Shown here: positions 45,072 to 52,989 of the stretch, in pieces
Position numbering within the stretch: the first letter of the stretch is position 1
How the letters are laid out: each line of letters begins with the position of its first letter
Origin: an uncultured bacterium
GTDB taxonomy: Bacteria; Bipolaricaulota; Bipolaricaulia; UBA7950; UBA9294
Assembly: GCA_903857865.1 (NCBI GenBank)
Contig: CAIOGO010000002.1
Span: forward strand, 21,933 to 85,932
Length of the DNA: 64,000 nt
Direction of reading: 5' to 3'
The notes under the pieces: model-generated
What the model was told of the DNA's origin: nothing
The model's input: the letters and a program-made list of their open reading frames with translations, nothing else
Databases searched by the model: none
Made by a program: the position numbers and the translations under genes

Positions 45072-45158
45072 AGCGGGCAGCGGGACTCGAACCCGCGACC
45101 CTCAGCTTGGAAGCTTCAGCTTGGGAAGCTGATGCTCTACCAACTGAGCTATGCCCGC
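45072..45158 (-). tRNA. tRNA-Gly(CCC)-like copy with 14-nt insertion (attR side)
   Basis: The acceptor GCGGGCA / TGCCCGC pairs perfectly; D arm, anticodon arm TCAGC-TTCCCAA-GCTGA and T arm are intact. Between the anticodon stem and the variable loop there are 14 extra bases, AGCTTCCAAGCTGA, a near-copy of the anticodon arm that could form a small stem (AGCTT/AAGCT). It could be a pseudo-tRNA or an odd long-variable-arm tRNA. The host promoter at 45169-45197 drives it. Confidence 0.65.
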
Positions 45159-45166
45159 AACACGGG
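45116..45166. repeat. attR: 51-bp direct repeat copy 2
   Basis: Identical to 33805-33855. The T-arm side beside it differs slightly from the left copy (for example GGACTCGAA against GGATTCGAA), consistent with a separate origin of the 3' half. Confidence 0.88.
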
Positions 45167-45168
45167 CG

Positions 45169-45197
45169 ACTATAGCCTGCAGGTGCGTCCCGGCCAA
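45169..45197 (-). promoter_or_regulatory. original host promoter of tRNA-Gly
   Basis: Minus strand: TTGGCC (45197-45192), 17-bp spacer, TATAGT (45174-45169), just upstream of the tRNA 5' end. It ends two bases before the pgk stop codon, so it lies in host sequence. Confidence 0.7.
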
Positions 45198-45198
45198 C

Positions 45199-46389
45199 CT
45201 ACTCCTCGAGCGCAGCCAGTGCGGGCAGGGTCTTCCCGCGCACGTATGCCAGGCATGCACCGCCGCCGGTTGACACGAAGCTCACGCGGTCCGCGTACCC
45301 CATCTCTTGCAGCGCCTCGCCCGTCTCCCCGCCGCCGATCACGCTGAATGCCCCCGATGTCGCCACGGCCTCAGCAACGCCCCGCGTTCCCGCGGCGAAC
45401 GCCGCCGTCTCGAATGCCCCCATCGGCCCCGCCCAGACGATCGAGCGAGCGCGTGCGATCTCCCGGGCGAACATCTCGACGGTCTCCGGTCCGATGTCGA
45501 ATCCGCTCAAACCGCGCGGGATCCGGGTCGCGTCGCCGATGGTCGACTTCTCTGGCATGCTGAGGGAAGGCGCAAGCACAGCGTCGACGGGCAGAACGAT
45601 CTTCGTCCCCTTCTCCGCTGCCAGCCGGGCAATGCCACGGACATCGTCCAGGAGATTGCTGTCAACGCGCGAGTCACCCACGTCCGCCCCGGTGGCGGCA
45701 AGGAAAGTGAACGCCACGCCACCCCCGATGAGGATCCCGTCGACACGCGGGATGAGATCGCGCAGGACGCCAAGCTTGTCGCTCGCCTTCTTCCCTCCCA
45801 CGATCGCCCAGTACGGTCGAGCCGGATCGTTGACGAGACGAGATAGGACGTCCACCTCCTTCTGGACGAGGAGACCGGCGTACGACGGAAGCCGCTCGGC
45901 GACCCCGACGGTTGACGCATGGGCGCGATGCGCTGTCCCAAACGCGTCATCGACGTAGACGTCGGCGACCTTGGCGAGTGCATCGGCGAACGTCGCATCG
46001 TTCTCTTCTTCCTCGCGATGGAAGCGAACGTTCTCCAAGAGGAGGACATCGCCCGGCGCGCTCGACCGAACGGCGTCGTTGACCTCCCCGCCAATGCAGT
46101 CGCCAAGCTTACGCACAGGACGGCGCAGGAGCTTTGAGAGGCGCGTACCTACGGGATCCAGCCGCAACCCCGGGACGGCCACGCCGTCCGGGCGACCGAG
46201 GTGCGTCACGAGAACGACGGTCGCTCCGCGATGCAGAAGCAGTTCGAGTGTCGGCAGGGATGCCCGGATGCGGGAATCGTCCTTGATTGTCGATCCTTCG
46301 AGGGGAACGTTGTAGTCGACGCGGACGAGGACCACCTTCCCCGCAACGTCTGCATCCTGGATCCGTCGTATCGTCTTCGCGCGACCCAC
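45199..46389 (-). CDS. pgk: phosphoglycerate kinase
   Basis: 396 aa from GTG 46389 (GGAGGAGG 4 nt upstream). It interconverts 1,3-bisphosphoglycerate + ADP and 3-phosphoglycerate + ATP. VLVRVDYNVPLEGS and THLGRPDG are the N-domain substrate motifs; YWAIVGGKKASDKLGVLRDL and SVIGGGETGEALQEMGYADR...VSFVSTGGGACLAYV belong to the C-domain nucleotide site. It has a divergent promoter that shares its -10 region with the next gene. No gapdh gene is adjacent. Confidence 0.97.
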   Translation of the reverse strand: MGRAKTIRRIQDADVAGKVVLVRVDYNVPLEGSTIKDDSRIRASLPTLELLLHRGATVVLVTHLGRPDGVAVPGLRLDPVGTRLSKLLRRPVRKLGDCIGGEVNDAVRSSAPGDVLLLENVRFHREEEENDATFADALAKVADVYVDDAFGTAHRAHASTVGVAERLPSYAGLLVQKEVDVLSRLVNDPARPYWAIVGGKKASDKLGVLRDLIPRVDGILIGGGVAFTFLAATGADVGDSRVDSNLLDDVRGIARLAAEKGTKIVLPVDAVLAPSLSMPEKSTIGDATRIPRGLSGFDIGPETVEMFAREIARARSIVWAGPMGAFETAAFAAGTRGVAEAVATSGAFSVIGGGETGEALQEMGYADRVSFVSTGGGACLAYVRGKTLPALAALEE

Positions 46390-46419
46390 GGCCCCTCCTC
46401 CTGTTCTTGCCCAACGCGA

Positions 46420-46448
46420 TTGAACGTATTCCTGAACGGCATTATAAT
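46420..46448 (+). promoter_or_regulatory. promoter of the leaderless secreted-protein gene
   Basis: TTGAAC (46420-46425), 17-bp spacer, TATAAT (46443-46448). The start point should fall at 46455-46457, at or next to the ATG (46457). No Shine-Dalgarno precedes that ATG. Confidence 0.8.
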
Positions 46449-46468
46449 GACCCGCAATGAGTGGGCAA
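46441..46468 (-). promoter_or_regulatory. promoter of pgk, sharing the -10 region
   Basis: Minus strand: TTGCCC (46468-46463), 16-bp spacer, TATAAT (46446-46441). The symmetrical ATTATAAT (46441-46448) gives a -10 box to both strands. Confidence 0.6.
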
Positions 46469-47311
46469 AGCCTCGTTCTCCTCGCGATAGGTCTGTTCTC
46501 TTCCCTTATCATCACTGTCGCTGCCGTGGATCGCTACCTCCTCGACGAGCACCCGCCTTCCGAGATCGCTGGCCTGCTGTGGCGCGTGGAGAATGCCCTC
46601 GGCCGAGCCGAAGACCTCGAGATCTCCCTCGCGTCCACGGAATACGGGAACAACCCGGAGACCGTTCGCATGGTGGTTCGCGTCCTCGTGGGCCCTGTCC
46701 CGGCCCTCTCGGTCCACTACACGGAGCCCGAGAGCATGAGGGATCAGGTCGTAACCATCGGGAATGATCTCTTGTCGCACTACCTCCCCGAGGCTGACCT
46801 GCTGGTCGTCAAGCGCTGGACGGGAGTCCCGCTCGCCGCCGTAGGCCTCGCCGGGCTCGATGTGTCCCGCCTGCGTACCGAGTGGCAGCAAGGCACCGTC
46901 ACCGTGCAGATCCTCGACACCATGGCCAGTCTCGCTTCTGATGCCCTCGCGGCCACCTTCGCGTTCGCCGGGACACTGGCTTCCACGACGCTCGATCAGG
47001 ACACCACGCTCAGCGCAACTCCGTCGCCCGCGTTTGACCTGGCCCTTCCCGGGTTCGCATCGCCGCCCTCCATCAGCCTCTCCGACCCGCTCTACGGAAG
47101 CTACATTGTGGAGGTACGCGACACGGAGTCGGGGCGACTGACGCGGACCCTGTGGGTTGACCGAGCGACGTTCCTTGTCCGGAAAGTCGTCTTCTTTGAG
47201 GACGACCGCCGCGTCCGGACTCTCGAGGTCGAGCAACTGCTCCTGAATCAAGGCCTCACAGCCGACGAGATTCTCGTCCTTCCTCGGGCAGCGTCGACGA
47301 TTCGAGGGTAG
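46457..47311 (+). CDS. exported LolA-like protein, unknown
   Basis: 284 aa. An N-terminal hydrophobic segment (LVLLAIGLFSSLIITVAAVD, 6-25) acts as signal or anchor. The body has the beta-rich layout of outer-membrane lipoprotein-sorting (LolA/LolB-like) proteins: VENALGRAEDLEISLAS, VTIGNDLLSHYLPEADLLVV, and GSYIVEVRDTES...TRTLWVDRATFLVRKVVFFE near the end. The exact role is uncertain. It appears to be translated from a leaderless mRNA. Confidence 0.6.
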   Translation: MSGQSLVLLAIGLFSSLIITVAAVDRYLLDEHPPSEIAGLLWRVENALGRAEDLEISLASTEYGNNPETVRMVVRVLVGPVPALSVHYTEPESMRDQVVTIGNDLLSHYLPEADLLVVKRWTGVPLAAVGLAGLDVSRLRTEWQQGTVTVQILDTMASLASDALAATFAFAGTLASTTLDQDTTLSATPSPAFDLALPGFASPPSISLSDPLYGSYIVEVRDTESGRLTRTLWVDRATFLVRKVVFFEDDRRVRTLEVEQLLLNQGLTADEILVLPRAASTIRG

Positions 47312-47320
47312 GACTACGAT

Positions 47321-47824
47321 CTAGTTTCCGTCAGCATCCCCGGTCGCCCCGCGGCGGCGCCGAAACTCCCGAAGGTCGAGTCCATCCTCAACGAACTCCT
47401 GAAACTCGTCCTCCTCCGCGAAGGGCGACTCGATGGACGCCACGTCGAAGACCGCGTCGGCGATGAAGATCGGGCACCCCACGCGAAGAGACAATGCGAG
47501 GGAGTCCGACGGACGCGCGTCGAATTCTATGACATCGCCACTGGCAGGTTGAACGTAGATCGACGCGAAGTACGTCCCGTCCTTGACCTCTTTGATCACG
47601 ACGCGGTCCACGGTTGCATGGAGGTCGTCCAGGATTTCCTTCATCAGCGCGTGAGTCAGAGGTCTCGGGAAGTCCTCACTCTGGAGCCCGAAAGCGATGG
47701 AGATCGCCTCAGCGTCTCCAATCCATATCGGCAAGGCCTTCTGCGATTTGCGATCCTTGAGGAGCACAACCGGGGAGTTGTTGGATGGATCGACCAGAAG
47801 AGCCTTAATCACAACTTCCCGCAT
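47321..47824 (-). CDS. bifunctional nuclease-domain (DUF151) protein
   Basis: 167 aa from ATG 47824 (AAGGAG 8 nt upstream). The DUF151/BFN domain covers about 1-135: VVLLKDRKSQKALPIWIGDA, EAISIAFGLQSEDFPRPLTH and EFDARPSDSLALSLRVGCPI. Members have been reported with DNase and RNase activity; the physiological role is unclear. The C-terminal 30 residues are acidic then basic. It has its own promoter, back to back with glmS. Confidence 0.85.
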   Translation of the reverse strand: MREVVIKALLVDPSNNSPVVLLKDRKSQKALPIWIGDAEAISIAFGLQSEDFPRPLTHALMKEILDDLHATVDRVVIKEVKDGTYFASIYVQPASGDVIEFDARPSDSLALSLRVGCPIFIADAVFDVASIESPFAEEDEFQEFVEDGLDLREFRRRRGATGDADGN

Positions 47825-47856
47825 CTCGAGACTCCTTTGCTGCTTCGCTCCTTGTG

Positions 47857-47885
47857 AGTATACAGTCCTCACCTTGGGTGGACAA
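47857..47885 (-). promoter_or_regulatory. promoter of the DUF151 gene
   Basis: Minus strand: TTGTCC (47885-47880), 17-bp spacer, TATACT (47862-47857). The start is near 47850, about 26 nt before the ATG. Confidence 0.8.
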
Positions 47886-47896
47886 AGCGGCTGCCA

Positions 47897-47925
47897 TTGG
47901 ACAGCCGTCTTCTGTCCGCTACACT
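47897..47925 (+). promoter_or_regulatory. promoter of glmS
   Basis: TTGGAC (47897-47902), 17-bp spacer, TACACT (47920-47925). The start is near 47932, leaving a leader of about 25 nt; that is too short for a glmS ribozyme. Confidence 0.75.
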
Positions 47926-47956
47926 TGAGCTTTGGAGTCGAAGGAGCGTGGTCCGA

Positions 47957-49780
47957 GTGTGCGGAATCGTCGGCTACGTGGGCTCGGAGCTCGCAGCGCC
48001 GTTTCTCCTGGAGAGCCTGAAGCGCCTAGAGTACCGCGGCTACGATTCGGCCGGGATTGCGCTCATCGAGGACGGCAAGCTCGTCCGCTTCCGGCGCGCT
48101 GGCAAGGTGCGGGATCTGGAGCATGACCTCCATGGGGCGGCGTACTCCGCCACAGTCGGTATCGGACACACCCGATGGGCTACGCATGGCGTCCCTACAG
48201 ACCGCAACGCTCATCCGCACCTTGACTGTCACGGCCGCATCGCGGTGATCCACAACGGCATCATCGAGAACCACGCGGTCCTCAGAGAACGCCTGGAGAA
48301 CGACGGGCACGTTTTCTCCTCGGAGACGGACACGGAAGTGCTCGCTCATCTTGTCGAGTCCCTCTACGACGGCGACCTTCTTGACGCCGTGCGCAAAGCG
48401 ATCGGCCAGGCTCAGGGAGCATTCGCCGTCGCCATCCTGTCCCAGGATGCTCCCGATCGAATCGTCTTCGCCAAACGTGGGAGTCCCCTCGTCGTAGGTC
48501 GCAGCGAGGGCGCCGCCTACGTCAGCTCGGACGTCCCGGCTCTTCTCGGGAAGGCATCCGAAGTCCAATTCCTACTCGACGATGAACTCGGTGAGATCAC
48601 TCTCGACGGCTATCGCATCCTGACGCTCGACGGCCGACCTGTGCATCGTGCTCCACACCGCGTTTCCGCCGATCCGGTGGCGATCCAGAAGGGTGGCTAC
48701 AAGCACTTCATGCTGAAGGAGATCCACGAGCAGGCACGCTCCGTCGGAGAGACCCTCCGCGAGAAGCTGGACCAGGGAACCCGGCTGCTCGGCATGCCCG
48801 CACTCGAACAGGTCGACCCCGACTTCGATCACATCTACTTCGTCGCGTGCGGCACAGCCCACCACGCGGCGAAGGTCGCGGAGTACCTCTGGGAGAGTGT
48901 GCTGCCTGTCCCCGCGCACGCCATCATTGCGTCCGAGTTCCGCCTCCGAAACGCGCACATCACGCCGCGCACGCTCGTGATCGCCGTGTCCCAGTCCGGG
49001 GAGACCATCGATACGCTCATGGCGGTGCGCAGCGCCCGCTCCCGCGGAGCTCACGTCATTGCGCTCGTCAACGCAGAACAGTCGGCCATCGAGCGCGAAT
49101 CCAACGCCGCGGTATACACGAGAGCCGGCATCGAGATCGGAGTCGCGGCGACCAAGACCTTCACGGCGCAGATCGCCGCTCTCGGGCTGATCGGCCTGGC
49201 GCTCTCCCGAGTGAAGGGTGCCGCCTCCGAGGCCGAGTCATCGCGTGAACTGCGAGAGCTGGCCTTGCTCCCGGGACGCATCGTTGAGGCGTTGCGCGTA
49301 GAGGACAAGGTTCGGACGCTCGCCGAGCGTCTGCGTCACGCGTCCGATGTCCTCTTTCTCGCACGGGGCGCCCTCTTCCCGATCGCTCTCGAAGGCGCTC
49401 TCAAACTGAAAGAGATCTCCTACATCCACGCCGAGGGCTATCCTGCTGGCGAGATGAAACACGGCCCCATCGCTCTGATCGACGAAGGGACTCCCGTCAT
49501 CATGCTCGCGTCGCGCGGACCCGCGTATGACAAACTGCTCTCCAATATGGAGGAGGTCAAGGCCCGCAAGGGATTCGTCATCGCGGTGTCCGACGCGCCG
49601 GAAGACCCGAACCTCGTGCGGCTGGCCGACGAAATCCTCCCCGTACCGACCTCAAGCGGGATCTCGTCACCGATCCTGTTCACGATCCCGCTCCAGCTTC
49701 TCGCCTACTACGTGGCTGTCTCTCTCGGCACCGACGTCGACCAGCCGCGGAACTTGGCGAAGACCGTGACGGTTGAGTAG
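47957..49780 (+). CDS. glmS: glutamine-fructose-6-phosphate aminotransferase (isomerizing)
   Basis: 607 aa. The GTG start at 47957 is required because the next codon must give Cys1 (CGIVGYVG), the catalytic nucleophile; AAGGAG lies 10 nt upstream. The glutaminase domain (1-235) contains TRWATHGVPTDRNAHPHLD. Two SIS domains follow: FVACGTAHHAAKVAEYLWE with SQSGETIDTL, and GALFPIALEGALKLKEISYI. The C-terminus PRNLAKTVTVE is the standard ending. It commits fructose-6-phosphate to amino-sugar and peptidoglycan synthesis. Confidence 0.97.
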   Translation: MCGIVGYVGSELAAPFLLESLKRLEYRGYDSAGIALIEDGKLVRFRRAGKVRDLEHDLHGAAYSATVGIGHTRWATHGVPTDRNAHPHLDCHGRIAVIHNGIIENHAVLRERLENDGHVFSSETDTEVLAHLVESLYDGDLLDAVRKAIGQAQGAFAVAILSQDAPDRIVFAKRGSPLVVGRSEGAAYVSSDVPALLGKASEVQFLLDDELGEITLDGYRILTLDGRPVHRAPHRVSADPVAIQKGGYKHFMLKEIHEQARSVGETLREKLDQGTRLLGMPALEQVDPDFDHIYFVACGTAHHAAKVAEYLWESVLPVPAHAIIASEFRLRNAHITPRTLVIAVSQSGETIDTLMAVRSARSRGAHVIALVNAEQSAIERESNAAVYTRAGIEIGVAATKTFTAQIAALGLIGLALSRVKGAASEAESSRELRELALLPGRIVEALRVEDKVRTLAERLRHASDVLFLARGALFPIALEGALKLKEISYIHAEGYPAGEMKHGPIALIDEGTPVIMLASRGPAYDKLLSNMEEVKARKGFVIAVSDAPEDPNLVRLADEILPVPTSSGISSPILFTIPLQLLAYYVAVSLGTDVDQPRNLAKTVTVE

Positions 49781-49783
49781 GTC

Positions 49784-50980
49784 TCAGTCTCCGTTCTGTG
49801 TGCGGCGGCCCCTGTGACGGGGACGGCGTGGCCAGCGACTACACGGGCGGGCCGCCAAGCTCTCCTCGTAGACCTCAACGAGCCGAAGCACGCCATTCTG
49901 GAGCGACGTCTCCTCCGCCGTCGCCAGCGCGCCCTCCGCGAGGCGAGCCGTGAGCTCTCGATCCGCCGCCACGCACACCGCCCGTTCAGCCAAGGCATCG
50001 GCGTCCTCGGGAACGAGGAACCCGTTCTCTCCGTCCCGTACGACATCGCGGACGCCCATCGCACGCACCGCGACTGCCGGCGTGCCGGCCGCCATCGCCT
50101 CCACGATGACCAGTCCCTGGGTTTCGGTCTTCGACGCGAAGATGAAGACATCGGCCGCCCGGTAGAGGTCGACCAGCCGCTTCCGGTCGAGGAACCCGGC
50201 GAAACGGACGGAGGTCTCGAGGCCGAGGCGCGCCGCTTCCTGCTCAAGCTCCAGCCGCTGCGGCCCGTCGCCCGCGAGCACCATGACGGCTTGATCCAGC
50301 TGACTGTGAATCTTCACGAAGCTCTCGAGGAGGAAGAGCAGATTCTTCTCGGAAGCAATGCGGCCGGCGTAGAGGAACAAGGGGACCCCGTCGCCGATGG
50401 CCAACGCGCGCCGTGGATCCCAGACAGCCGGTCCAGCGTAGTCGCGCAGATCGGGACCGAAGGGCAGGACGTGAATGGGTCGGCGGACGCCGAACTTGCG
50501 GAGTTCGTCGTGAATCGATCGGGTCGGCGCTGTCACGACGGAGCAGCGGTTGCACAGGAGGGCGGAGTAGCTCTCTGCCGCTCGCACGGACGGCCGGAAC
50601 ACTCGCGGGATGTAGTGCAAGTAGTGGCTTAGATACGTATGGTAGGTCTGGATGTGCGGCAGTCTGTAGCGGTGCGCCGCGATGAGCGCGACGTAGGCAA
50701 GCGAAAAGGGGGTGTGGCTGTGAACGACGTCCAGGTCGCCGAAGCTCCTCGCCGCTTCCCGGTTGTATGGCAACGCCATGCGTGCCGTCTTGTACGAGAA
50801 GACCGGCCCCGATCGGAAGCGGAACACAAGGTGCTCGTCGTCGCTCGGGTGCTCGTACCGCGGCGCGTAGACGTAGGCTTCGTGCCCCAGCCGCACGAGC
50901 TCGTCGCGCAACGTCCGCACGACCGTTGTCACGCCCGTAATCTCGGGCAGGTAGGCGTCCGTGAACAGGCCAATCCTCAT
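49784..50980 (-). CDS. glycosyltransferase family 4, GT-B fold
   Basis: 398 aa. N-domain: MRIGLFTDAYLPEITGVTTV and VVHSHTPFSLAYVALIAAHR. C-domain: LYAGRIASEKNLLFLLESF and the EX7E-type stretch FASKTETQGLVIVEAMAAGT that binds the nucleotide-sugar. It resembles enzymes that make glycosyl-diacylglycerols or alpha-mannosyl products; the acceptor cannot be inferred. The C-terminal tail is Arg-rich. Its start overlaps the amidohydrolase stop by 4 bp. Confidence 0.85.
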   Translation of the reverse strand: MRIGLFTDAYLPEITGVTTVVRTLRDELVRLGHEAYVYAPRYEHPSDDEHLVFRFRSGPVFSYKTARMALPYNREAARSFGDLDVVHSHTPFSLAYVALIAAHRYRLPHIQTYHTYLSHYLHYIPRVFRPSVRAAESYSALLCNRCSVVTAPTRSIHDELRKFGVRRPIHVLPFGPDLRDYAGPAVWDPRRALAIGDGVPLFLYAGRIASEKNLLFLLESFVKIHSQLDQAVMVLAGDGPQRLELEQEAARLGLETSVRFAGFLDRKRLVDLYRAADVFIFASKTETQGLVIVEAMAAGTPAVAVRAMGVRDVVRDGENGFLVPEDADALAERAVCVAADRELTARLAEGALATAEETSLQNGVLRLVEVYEESLAARPCSRWPRRPRHRGRRTQNGD

Positions 50981-52473
50981 GCATCCTCCATTCCGTTGTA
51001 CACGAGCTCCCCGCCGACCAGCGTCAGCGTGACGGAACGTCGCCCGATGCTCTCCACGTCGAGCGGGCCGTCGAGAACGAGGAGATCGGCGCTTCCGCCG
51101 GGAGCGAGCCTCCCTTGCGCAGGCTCGCCTCCACTGAGAAAGGCACTCCCCTCGGTGTAGCCGCGAATTGCGTCCTCCAACGGGATGCGTTGTCCTTCGT
51201 GCGGCGCTCGAACCACGGAGGCAATGCCATAGAGCGGCGACAGTGGCATCCCATCCGACCCTAGGCCGAGCGGGATCCCGGCCGCGATGACCGCAGAGAA
51301 CGGGTTGCAGGCCGCATCGCGCTCCCCACCAAGGGCCGTCTCATACAGCCCCCCGGCGCCCGACCAGTTGCCGACGAAGTTTGGTTGCATGCACACCGCC
51401 AGGCCAAGCTGCGCGGTGTCCTGGATCTGCTCAACCGTCGGCAACTCGTAGTGCTCGACTCGGTGCCGAAGTCCCCGATCGGAGCCGGCGCCCCGATGGG
51501 CATCCAGGACCTGCCCGATCGCTCGATCCCCGATGGCGTGCGTGATCGTCTGCCATCCGCTTCGCTCTGCGGCGGCAATCCTCTCCGACAGCCACGCGGT
51601 GGGACAGTTCAGCGCTCCGCGGCCTCCAGACTCGTACGGCAGGGAGACCGCCGCATTCCGCGCCCCGATCGAGCCATCCGCGAACAGCTTCACTCCACCC
51701 CACCGTCCCCACGCATTGCCTTGTCCTGACCGGACCCCGTCCCTCGCGAGGACCTCCAACCGATCAACCGGCGGGTGGATGACAACGCGCAAGCGGAGAC
51801 CGGGTGCAGCATCGAGAATGACGAGCGGATCCACAGATCCCGTCATGATGTGGGCGGTCGTGATGCCAAGGCGATGGCATGACCTTGCCGCCGCGCGCAA
51901 CGCCTCGCGAATCGTCGCGTCATCGGGGCGCACGCGCGCGAGCACGGCGAAGACGGCCGCCTCGCGAATCTCGCCAAGCTCGACATCGACGAGCTGCGGT
52001 GCCCCTTTTGCGACGTCCTGCGTCAGGTTGAGCGCCTCGGAGTTCGCCACTGCGAGGTGGCCATCCACGCGAACGGCGACCGCGGGAATCCCGGGCACGG
52101 CGCGGTCGAGCTCGGAGCGTCGGAGACGCGCGTCCGGGATCCATCGACTCTCATCCCAGCCGGTCGCGAACAACCACTCACCCTTGGTGCGTAAGCGCCC
52201 GGCCGCAGCCATCCGCGCCAACGCCTCCTCCCGTCCGCACCCCGCCACGTCGAGTCGCCAGCCGATCTCCGCCAATCCGGACTCGACCAAGTGCGTGTGA
52301 CCATCGATGAATCCAGGCAAGATCGCGCCGCCGCCCACATCCCGCTGCGTCGCCACGAGCCCCGCGAGGTCCTCCGTGCAGCCAATTCCGACCACGCGCC
52401 CTTCCGCAACGACCACCGCGTCGCTGCCTGGATGTCCCCACACCTGCCCGCCAAACAAGAGAACGGCTTCCAT
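50977..52473 (-). CDS. amidohydrolase family protein (YtcJ-like)
   Basis: 498 aa. Metal-binding GFIDGHTHLVESG (HxH) lies near residue 55; further ligands occur in FADGSIGARNAAVSLPY, ITHAIGDRAIGQVLDAHRGA, RVEHYELP and GIPLGLGSDGMPLSPLYG. The fold is the TIM-barrel amidohydrolase with a flanking beta-sandwich. YtcJ-like enzymes hydrolyse N-acyl or carbamate bonds but the substrate here is unknown. Cotranscribed with the glycosyltransferase. Confidence 0.8.
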   Translation of the reverse strand: MEAVLLFGGQVWGHPGSDAVVVAEGRVVGIGCTEDLAGLVATQRDVGGGAILPGFIDGHTHLVESGLAEIGWRLDVAGCGREEALARMAAAGRLRTKGEWLFATGWDESRWIPDARLRRSELDRAVPGIPAVAVRVDGHLAVANSEALNLTQDVAKGAPQLVDVELGEIREAAVFAVLARVRPDDATIREALRAAARSCHRLGITTAHIMTGSVDPLVILDAAPGLRLRVVIHPPVDRLEVLARDGVRSGQGNAWGRWGGVKLFADGSIGARNAAVSLPYESGGRGALNCPTAWLSERIAAAERSGWQTITHAIGDRAIGQVLDAHRGAGSDRGLRHRVEHYELPTVEQIQDTAQLGLAVCMQPNFVGNWSGAGGLYETALGGERDAACNPFSAVIAAGIPLGLGSDGMPLSPLYGIASVVRAPHEGQRIPLEDAIRGYTEGSAFLSGGEPAQGRLAPGGSADLLVLDGPLDVESIGRRSVTLTLVGGELVYNGMEDA

Positions 52474-52719
52474 CCCTCACCCCGGACGTCGTTGCGTCAC
52501 GATCCGCCGACGAGCCAAGAACGCGACCTCCGCCAACCTCGCGCGCCCATCATTCGCGATCCAGCGCCCTTCGGCAACCCGCCTTCCATCTTTCTTCCAT
52601 ATTGATTCCCACCTATCTGCATGGATAGCCCCCTGCAATGAGGTACCCTAGCGCAGTTCTGAGCTTCTGCGACAACGTAAGCAAACGACGCTGATCGACT
52701 TGCGAGCTGTGGAGAGGGG
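52474..52719. other. 246-bp divergent intergenic region
   Basis: Lies between the amidohydrolase (minus) and the small RHH-like gene (plus). No promoter with good boxes on both sides was found. Confidence 0.4.
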
Positions 52720-52902
52720 GTGAGGTTCGTGCCGAAGAAGGAAATCTACGACAAGTTGTCCATCTACATCCCTCAGAAGAAGATGGGGGAACGACCCGTC
52801 GAGCGGCTGATCAAGCTGGGAGAGAAACACGATCGGTCGATCAACTATCTCGTGGTTGATGCCATCCTCCAGTACCTCGAGCGGGAAGAGAACAAGAGCT
52901 AG
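52720..52902 (+). CDS. small ribbon-helix-helix-like protein
   Basis: 60 aa. GTG 52720 with GGAGAGGGG close upstream, or GTG 52729. A basic strand (PKKEIYDKLSIYIPQKK) followed by two helices (RPVERLIKLGEKHDRSINYL, VVDAILQYLEREE) is the CopG/RHH pattern of small DNA-binding regulators. No toxin gene is adjacent. A strong terminator follows. Confidence 0.55.
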   Translation: MRFVPKKEIYDKLSIYIPQKKMGERPVERLIKLGEKHDRSINYLVVDAILQYLEREENKS

Positions 52903-52922
52903 CGAGATCGTTTCACTCAGCT

Positions 52923-52968
52923 GAGGCGGGCGCGGCGCCATTGTCGTCCCGCCTCGTCCTTTTCTTTC
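52923..52968 (+). terminator. rho-independent terminator after the RHH-like gene
   Basis: GAGGCGGG (52923-52930) and CCCGCCTC (52948-52955) form an 8-bp stem, followed by TCCTTTTCTTTC. It is also in position to end transcripts from the plus strand before the convergent CoA-module genes. Confidence 0.75.
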
Positions 52969-52989
52969 TGTTGTTGAGCCGGTTCTGCC

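Larger units (their letters stand above)
33805..45166. mobile_element. tRNA-Gly-associated integrated island (about 11.3 kb)
   Basis: Bounded by the 51-bp direct repeats attL and attR within two tRNA-Gly copies of the same orientation. A tyrosine recombinase lies directly inside the left end. The cargo consists of genes unlike the flanking housekeeping set: a zinc-ribbon protein, a terminase-nuclease-like protein, a WD40 membrane protein, lipoproteins, small membrane proteins and an AIPR protein. Several cargo genes are damaged, so the element may be old and no longer mobile. No plasmid replication or conjugation gene was seen. Confidence 0.85.

Noticed and set aside
33805-45166. Prophage
   Set aside because: Apart from the integrase and a terminase-nuclease-like protein there is no capsid, portal, tail, lysis or replication gene; an integrated island is the better description.
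47932-47956. glmS ribozyme or riboswitch upstream of glmS
   Set aside because: The promoter leaves a leader of only about 25 nt, far too short for the ribozyme.
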